Below, piece after piece: positions 19,591 through 23,613 of a DNA stretch of 23,613 nucleotides. Under the pieces are notes generated by a model that worked only from the letters and a program-made list of their open reading frames with translations, searched no databases and was not told where the DNA came from. This DNA comes from Monosporascus cannonballus (lineage: Eukaryota; Ascomycota; Sordariomycetes; Xylariales): contig QJNS01000497.1 in NCBI GenBank assembly GCA_004154925.1, positions 1 to 23,613 of the forward strand, in the 5' to 3' direction. Numbering within the stretch: the stretch's first letter is position 1; each line of letters begins with the position of its first letter. Position numbers and translations under genes: made by a program.

Positions 19591-20352
19591 TCAACCCAGG
19601 GGTTCCCCTGGGAATTCTTTTGAGATGCCCCACTTCACCTTAACCCCACACCGAGCCTCAGGGCGGGTGCGGGAAGTGGTGAGAGGAAAAGAATTGATGA
19701 AAGGAAAAGGATTGGTGAGGGGAGGGGAATGCAAATAGATCTGAGCGAAACTCCAACCTATGTAACGCTTCCTTGTACCATTTGCTGATCGCTCTGATGA
19801 CGACCGGCGCAACCCCTCGTCAGAATGGTGCCACTTTAGGTCCCTAGTGAGATTGTCTGTGTGGCTGGCTGCGGCACCTATCGACCTGAAATATGGTGGC
19901 CGGCCCTGGGAGGGCCATGACGAGGGGCTGCAAGGGCGCTTCAACAGTTTCCAAGACCGCCTCTGGGATGGCAGGGGCTCTAGAGGGCAGTTTTCCGGAC
20001 TGCCTTTTCTTGTCTCCCAATATTGCAGAGAGCTTTGCACCTTCTCATCTGAGATTCGCCAGGGAATGTTCGGCCCCGGGTGATAGGAGGGACACGGAGG
20101 ACGGTGCTGCGCAGCCTCTCCCTTCTTAGGCTTAGGGTTCTTAAGCTTGCTCATTGCGCCTGTAAGATGGGTGCGTTTATACTTAGCCCGTTCGAGGCGT
20201 CGCTCGAACGCGGGTATAATCGATAGGAGACTTGGTTGAAGGCAAAGGCGCCAAATTACGTGGAGAGTCTTGATGCTTGAGAATGAAAGCTCGGCCTTGA
20301 AGCTATCAGTTGATAGGAGATTTGGTTGGGAGGAGGGGGTGTCGAGTTGCAT
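19591..20352 (-). pseudogene. Decayed coding fragment in two competing frames
   Basis: A minus-strand frame of 253 codons includes AFERRLERAKYKRTHL and SKLKNPKPKKGEAAQ, which look coding. Further on, another register reads better: SLANLR-stop-EGAKLSAILGDKK, then AIPEAVLETVEAPLQPLVMA, with one TGA. This indicates a frameshift near 20080, where a TGATAGGAGGG word lies. Downstream of about 19850 nothing convincing remains. The family is not recognised. Confidence 0.3.
20189..20210. repeat. Perfect 8-bp hairpin
   Basis: CGTTCGAG at 20189-20196 pairs with CTCGAACG at 20203-20210 across a 6-base loop, just left of a motif word at 20221. There is no T tract, and it lies in a minus-strand coding-like stretch (FERRLERAKYKR), so a coincidental hairpin is likely. 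Confidence 0.5.
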
Positions 20353-20395
20353 GGGTTGTCTTGATGCTGGAAACTAAAATCAGCCTTCAGGCGGT
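20221..20395. repeat. Two diverged tandem units of about 88 bp
   Basis: Unit 1 (20221-20308) and unit 2 (20311-20395) both start GATAGGAGAyTTGGTTG. They share GTCTTGATGCTkGA/GAAA and CAGCCTT/CGGCCTT in order. The similarity is roughly two-thirds by eye. The motif word forms the left edge of each unit. Confidence 0.65.
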
Positions 20396-20842
20396 GTTAC
20401 TTATCTGGGAGTCCATTTTTACGCGTATCCGGGCCGAGGACTAGCAAAGTGTAGGCGAATTCTAGGCCCGTCTTCGGCCTCTCTCGGCTGCCGCGTAACA
20501 CAGAGTGGTCCCAGACCTCCCCGGGCAACCAGTTCCAAATGTTCAGCAGTAGTCTTCCGAAGTTCCGCTTGCTCTCTTCACTTCAAACCTGAATAGATGG
20601 TTCCATCTGAAGACCTTGTTGAAGTATAAAGGAGACCTCAGGAGGGTCGAATCCCAGTTTCGGCTTCGTCAGCCCGAGACCTCCATGGCCCGCGTTCTTT
20701 GCAGCCTAGCAGTTGGGCTGCTAGTTGCGAGCATGCTCTGACAGCCGTAGATCTGACTAGCAGTGGCCTGGCCGTGTCCCGAACGGGTGAACCGGTGAAC
20801 GGGGGCAACATCAATGTGTAGAATGCCAGAACTGGAGAAAGG

Positions 20843-21130
20843 TCAGGGGGATTGCCGTGGGCAGGCCACCAACAACTCCTCGCCAGCCGACTCTTCGTCA
20901 CCACTGGGGAGCTCCGGCTCCGACTTCGGCTCCGACTCGACGTCGGACATCCCCACCCTGTCTCTGATCGAGGGGTTATGCAGGAAGTTAGTCGAATCCG
21001 GCAGGTTGAAGTCCCAGTCGAGGAATGGTTGCTCGTAGCGCGCAAGGTGCGTGGTGATGAGAGAAAGTGCCCGATGTTGAGAGGAAATGGCGGCGACAAT
21101 TGGGCGGCCATACATCCCCAGTATCGCCAT
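20843..21130 (-). pseudogene. Decayed coding fragment, acidic Ser/Glu-rich end
   Basis: The minus-strand frame reads RYEQPFLDWDFNLPDSTNF, then RVGMSDVESEPKSEPELPSG and DEESAGEELL. Just upstream (about 21230-21110) a different register reads KAKAAKGRTAKKKTAEAADDG followed by a Gly/Asp repeat. A TTGAGAGGAAATGG word at 21077-21090 separates the two registers. The peptide could be the tail of a nuclear or low-complexity protein, but no family is recognised and no ATG fits both parts. Confidence 0.3.
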
Positions 21131-21205
21131 CGCCGTCGCCGTCGTCAGCTGCCTCCGCTGTCTTCTTCTTGGCCGTCCGGCCCTTTGCGGCTTTGGCCTT
21201 CAGAT

Positions 21206-22183
21206 TTACGAGGCGTTGTTCCTCAACGCTCGCCAGCGTGCCATCCGATGAAAACTCCCGAATGCACCTGGCATGGCACCGTTGGGAGCAACTTTAGCGC
21301 CACGCGAAAGTAGAAGCCTGCCCTCCAGCTTTCGTAGCCTATCTTCCAGCCAGTAATACCTATAGCCGTTAGAGTACAAGTCTCCCAGTCCCCTCCGCTT
21401 GGTAGACAGCAAGGAGAGCTAGGAGGTTTTTTGGTGAGAGGAGATGCTGAACATGTCTTATGATGACATCGTGGTGGGCGTCCATACCGTCGGTCAGATC
21501 CTTTCCATGTTACATCAGGCCCGGAGAGCGGACAGCCCCTCGACCGAAAGGTCTTGGATGTCGTAGCCCTTCGCCTTCCGCCACGAAGGTGTGGGTGATA
21601 GGAGACGGTATATGGTGAGAGGAAAGGTCATCAAAAAGCCAGGAGGGACATGGCAGAACTGTACAGTGAGTCTTTGCGGCTGCGGTGCGAATATCCGCGG
21701 CTCAGCGATCGCCTGATCGCGAAGTACCTGTTGCTGAATTCCTCCGCGATTCTTCGCCTCGGAGCCATCATCCGAATCCTGGCAATCCTCTGACACATAA
21801 TAGGTGCACCGCTTACACACCATGGTTGCCGAGCGGGAGCTACGCCGGCGCCCTTCCGCTGACATTGGAGGTTCCCGGTCCTCCGACTAGATGGTGGCTT
21901 GAGGCTGTTTGATAGAAGCCCGCGGTCCGCCACACTTCTTCGGAGAAGACGAGGAAGGCTCCTAGTCGTCGTCAAATCCCTGTGACTTCGAACCCAGAGC
22001 TGCAATGGGGCCGATGGTTTGTTTCCATCGCCGTCGTCGACCTGGTGATGATTCGGAGTGCCGTTCTGGGCCCCGTCTTGGCCGTCTGCTGCTCTTCGGG
22101 GTTGCTCGGCGGACAAGGCGGATACTCGGGTTGTTCCGGCAGCACTGGGAGGCCAGAGCATCGTCCAGCAACCGGGCCCCCAA
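21206..22183 (-). pseudogene. Decayed coding fragment with several in-frame stops
   Basis: A single minus-strand register over about 325 codons contains several coding-like stretches. These include GSKSQGFDDD-stop-EPSSSSPKKCGG, QPQATI-stop-SEDREPP, SATMVCKRCTYYVSEDCQDS, QDLSVEGLSALRA-stop, and finally WLEDRLRKLEGRLLLSRGAK. The first two stops are TAG and would be CAG before a C-to-T change at CpA. The segment CKRCTYYVSEDC (C-x2-C-x7-C) recalls CAGCEYNSQGAKC (C-x2-C-x8-C) read near 16950, suggesting a shared small Cys motif. A zinc-binding role would be a guess. Confidence 0.4.
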
Positions 22184-22312
22184 GTAAGCACTATATGTTG
22201 GTGCTTATGAGCCTCGACTTGCTCTGGGGGGCCGAGAGCCTCGTTGCGGAGTCTCTTGACCCCCTGTTGAGAGGAGGGCTTTGTGGGGATAGGAGGGGGT
22301 TATGATCCAAAG

Positions 22313-22939
22313 TCAGGGGCCCGAGACAGGAGCGGCGGGGTCCAAGACGGGAGGGGTGGTGAGGGTGACGACAGCAAGAGCAGGAGCGGCGCCAATGCCG
22401 GCAAGAGCAGAGACCGCACATGCGGCGACTGCGGAGGCACGGGCGGCAACCAGGGAGGTATGAACGATAATAACCGCCAAAAGTACTAAAGCGCGAGAAC
22501 AGGATGCAACGACAGGGGCAGCAAAATTGTGGTGCTCGGCAGTGTAGAGGGAGCCGCTGCAAGCGATGCTGATTGTGCTAAGGCGGTTGCCGTTAGTGCC
22601 CCATAGGGGATCTCGTAGCGGCGCCAGAAAGGTCTGCCAAAGTATGCTGTGCGTGCTGGTAATTGACTTACGACTCTGTCGGCCGGTGAGGATGACCGAT
22701 AAGGTGCGGAGGGTTTGGGGTGCGGTGAGAGGAAATTCATGCCCCTGTGCAGGATGGAACCACGGAGCTCCTTTGATATCAAGCCAAGTCTCTAGGGCGT
22801 CCGGGGCGTCCTCGCGGTTTAAGAGCAATAAAGCTCGCTGCTGGAGGGCCATTGCAGACCGAGTAAAGGGCCACTCCGCCGGTGCGTTGGTATCCGTTGT
22901 GCCGCTTGACTTGGAGCTGCTGCACGCAGAGGTTCGCAC
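22313..22939 (-). pseudogene. Long open minus-strand frame, possible gene remnant
   Basis: The frame is open for 208 codons with no ATG at its upstream edge. The first half contains PAEWPFTRSAMALQQRALLL and DAPDALETWLDIKGAPWFHP. The second half is a strongly hydrophobic, Ala/Val-rich stretch (SRALVLLAVIIVHTSLVAAR, then ACAVSALAGIGAAPALAVV) that could be one or two membrane helices. A candidate 94-nt intron at 22671-22578 (GTAAGT donor, CACTAAC branch, CTTAG acceptor) lies between the halves, but splicing it changes register and leads to an early stop. The gene is therefore either broken or has a different structure. Family not recognised. Confidence 0.35.
22578..22671 (-). other. Intron-like segment with consensus signals
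   Basis: 94 nt on the minus strand: perfect GTAAGT donor, CACTAAC branch site about 15 nt before the CTTAG acceptor. Confidence 0.45.
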
Positions 22940-23154
22940 AGCATCCAGAGGAGCACATAAATGGTATCGCTTTCCTGGACAGCCGTCAGTGCGGCTGTAT
23001 TATACGTAATACTCGATACGAGACCCTCGGCGCGATCTTGACTAAAGGAGTGCTTGTTATATACCGGGCCGCAGTCGGAAATGCTAGAACCGGGAGCCGT
23101 AAGGATTGATCAGTCGAGTTTGGTGGCTGGTCCTTGGAATGAAGCCGAATACTG

Positions 23155-23205
23155 CTATGCTCGAGTTAGTATAAGCAGGGCAATGAGGAAGTGCTAATAT
23201 CTTAC
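23155..23205 (-). other. Intron-like segment with tandem acceptor
   Basis: 51 nt on the minus strand: GTAAGA donor, ACTAAC branch site, CATAG acceptor immediately followed by CAG (a NAGNAG tandem acceptor). The upstream sequence reads SRYSLLAAELAIALGKQILG then NSAVSDGNQ, a plausible exon. Confidence 0.5.
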
Positions 23206-23320
23206 CTGGTTCCCATCTGAGACTGCAGAGTTTCCAAGAATCTGCTTGCCCAGGGCAATGGCAAGCTCCGCCGCAAGAAGGCTATACCGGCTCGCTTTAC
23301 TGCTGGACCAGGTTGACTAG
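23206..23320 (-). pseudogene. Exon-like fragment at contig edge
   Basis: The minus-strand frame reads SKASRYSLLAAELAIALGKQ and ILGNSAVSDGNQ, ending exactly at a good donor site (23205). The exon-like sequence after the intron-like segment runs into a stop after about 15 codons in the simplest register. Motif words abut its upstream side at 23360. It is too short to classify. Confidence 0.3.
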
Positions 23321-23589
23321 TCCATGTTGTCTCCTCAAGCCGCAGGCAAGGGTTGGCGGTGATAGGAAGTGTCCCTTGGTGTGTTTGTTTGGTGATAGGG
23401 GTGGTTTTTTTTGTCGACAGGAGGGAGTGTTCGGTGATGAGAGATTGACAATAGTCAGGATTCGACGACAGGCAAGAGCGAAAATAGGTCAGTGTTGATG
23501 ACCGGCAAAAGTCGATGATAGGTAAAAGATGGGATCAGCTAAAAATTGATAACAGGTGTGACGTCAGTGACAGATAGGAGAGGATGACA

Positions 23590-23613
23590 GGGGGGGGGGG
23601 GGGGGGGCGGGGG
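23590..23613. repeat. Terminal poly-G run
   Basis: 18 G, one C, then 5 G to the end of the window. Together with the 88-base C run at the start it suggests a poly-G tail artefact at both contig ends. Confidence 0.85.

Larger units (their letters stand above)
15970..23590 (+). repeat. Oriented TGAYAGGA minisatellite field
   Basis: The core TGAYAGGA occurs about 24 times exactly, for example starting at 16020, 16040, 16170, 16188, 16450, 16468, 16555, 16993, 17011, 17504, 17521, 17538, 17555, 17749, 17842, 18959, 19124, 19143, 19427, 19494, 20081, 20311, 21597 and 23360. TGAGAGGA adds 19680, 21078, 21435, 21616, 22268 and 22726, and many one-off variants exist. The word is usually preceded by T or G and followed by purines (GAGGGG or AAATGG). 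Equal base composition would give about 0.2 exact copies per strand in this length. I saw no copy in the opposite orientation within the field. Copies cluster as doublets 17-20 bp apart. The left part favours TTGATAGGAGGGG/TTGACAGGAAAT, the right part GTGATAGGAAA/GTGAGAGGAAA. The last 170 bases degenerate into dense partial copies. Confidence 0.85.

Noticed and set aside
15970..23590. CRISPR array for the TGAYAGGA repeats
   Set aside because: The repeats are short and degenerate with irregular spacing, there are no cas genes, and the host is a fungus.

Overview
This window looks like a contig from a filamentous ascomycete (Pezizomycotina, most likely Sordariomycetes). The main evidence is a full-length Nst1-type stress-response gene at 5247-8979 on the plus strand. 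It has two short introns (66 and 55 nt) with GT..AG ends, and the spliced frame joins exactly. A second credible gene lies on the minus strand at 13555-12555. It has two exons and encodes a secreted or membrane protein with a signal peptide, 12 ectodomain cysteines, one transmembrane helix and a short basic tail. No other intact gene could be supported. Two genes in 23.6 kb is sparse for such a fungus, so this is a gene-poor, repeat-influenced stretch.

Layout. Positions 1-88 are pure C and the last 24 bases are almost pure G. Both are probably sequencing or assembly artefacts. About 0.1-5.2 kb is non-coding except for a 436-bp AT-rich MITE-like element at 2989-3424, which has 33-bp inverted repeats and a flanking 9-bp direct repeat. 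NST1 follows, with an 8-codon upstream ORF ending 12 nt before its start. About 9.0-12.5 kb has no intact gene but holds a decayed minus-strand coding region (about 11441-10783) with in-frame stops and a frameshift. The membrane-protein gene is at 12.6-13.6 kb. From 13.6 to 15.4 kb nothing was recognised.

The 15.9-23.6 kb segment is the unusual part. On the plus strand it carries about 24 exact copies of TGAYAGGA, plus about 6 of TGAGAGGA and many near copies. All have the same orientation, and they often come in pairs or short runs spaced 17-20 bp apart. Between them are stretches on the minus strand that read like fragments of several degenerate coding sequences, with in-frame TAG/TGA stops, frameshifts and some intron-like segments. 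At least four pairs or triplets of diverged duplicate blocks are visible by eye. In one pair a CAG codon in one copy aligns to TAG in the other, the C-to-T change at CpA expected from repeat-induced point mutation (RIP). My reading is an old, mutated repeat and pseudogene cluster seeded with a short oriented minisatellite. I do not recognise the ancestral gene family.

The intact genes do not form an evident pathway. Fungal genes are usually independent units, and nothing here links the Nst1 homologue functionally to the membrane protein.
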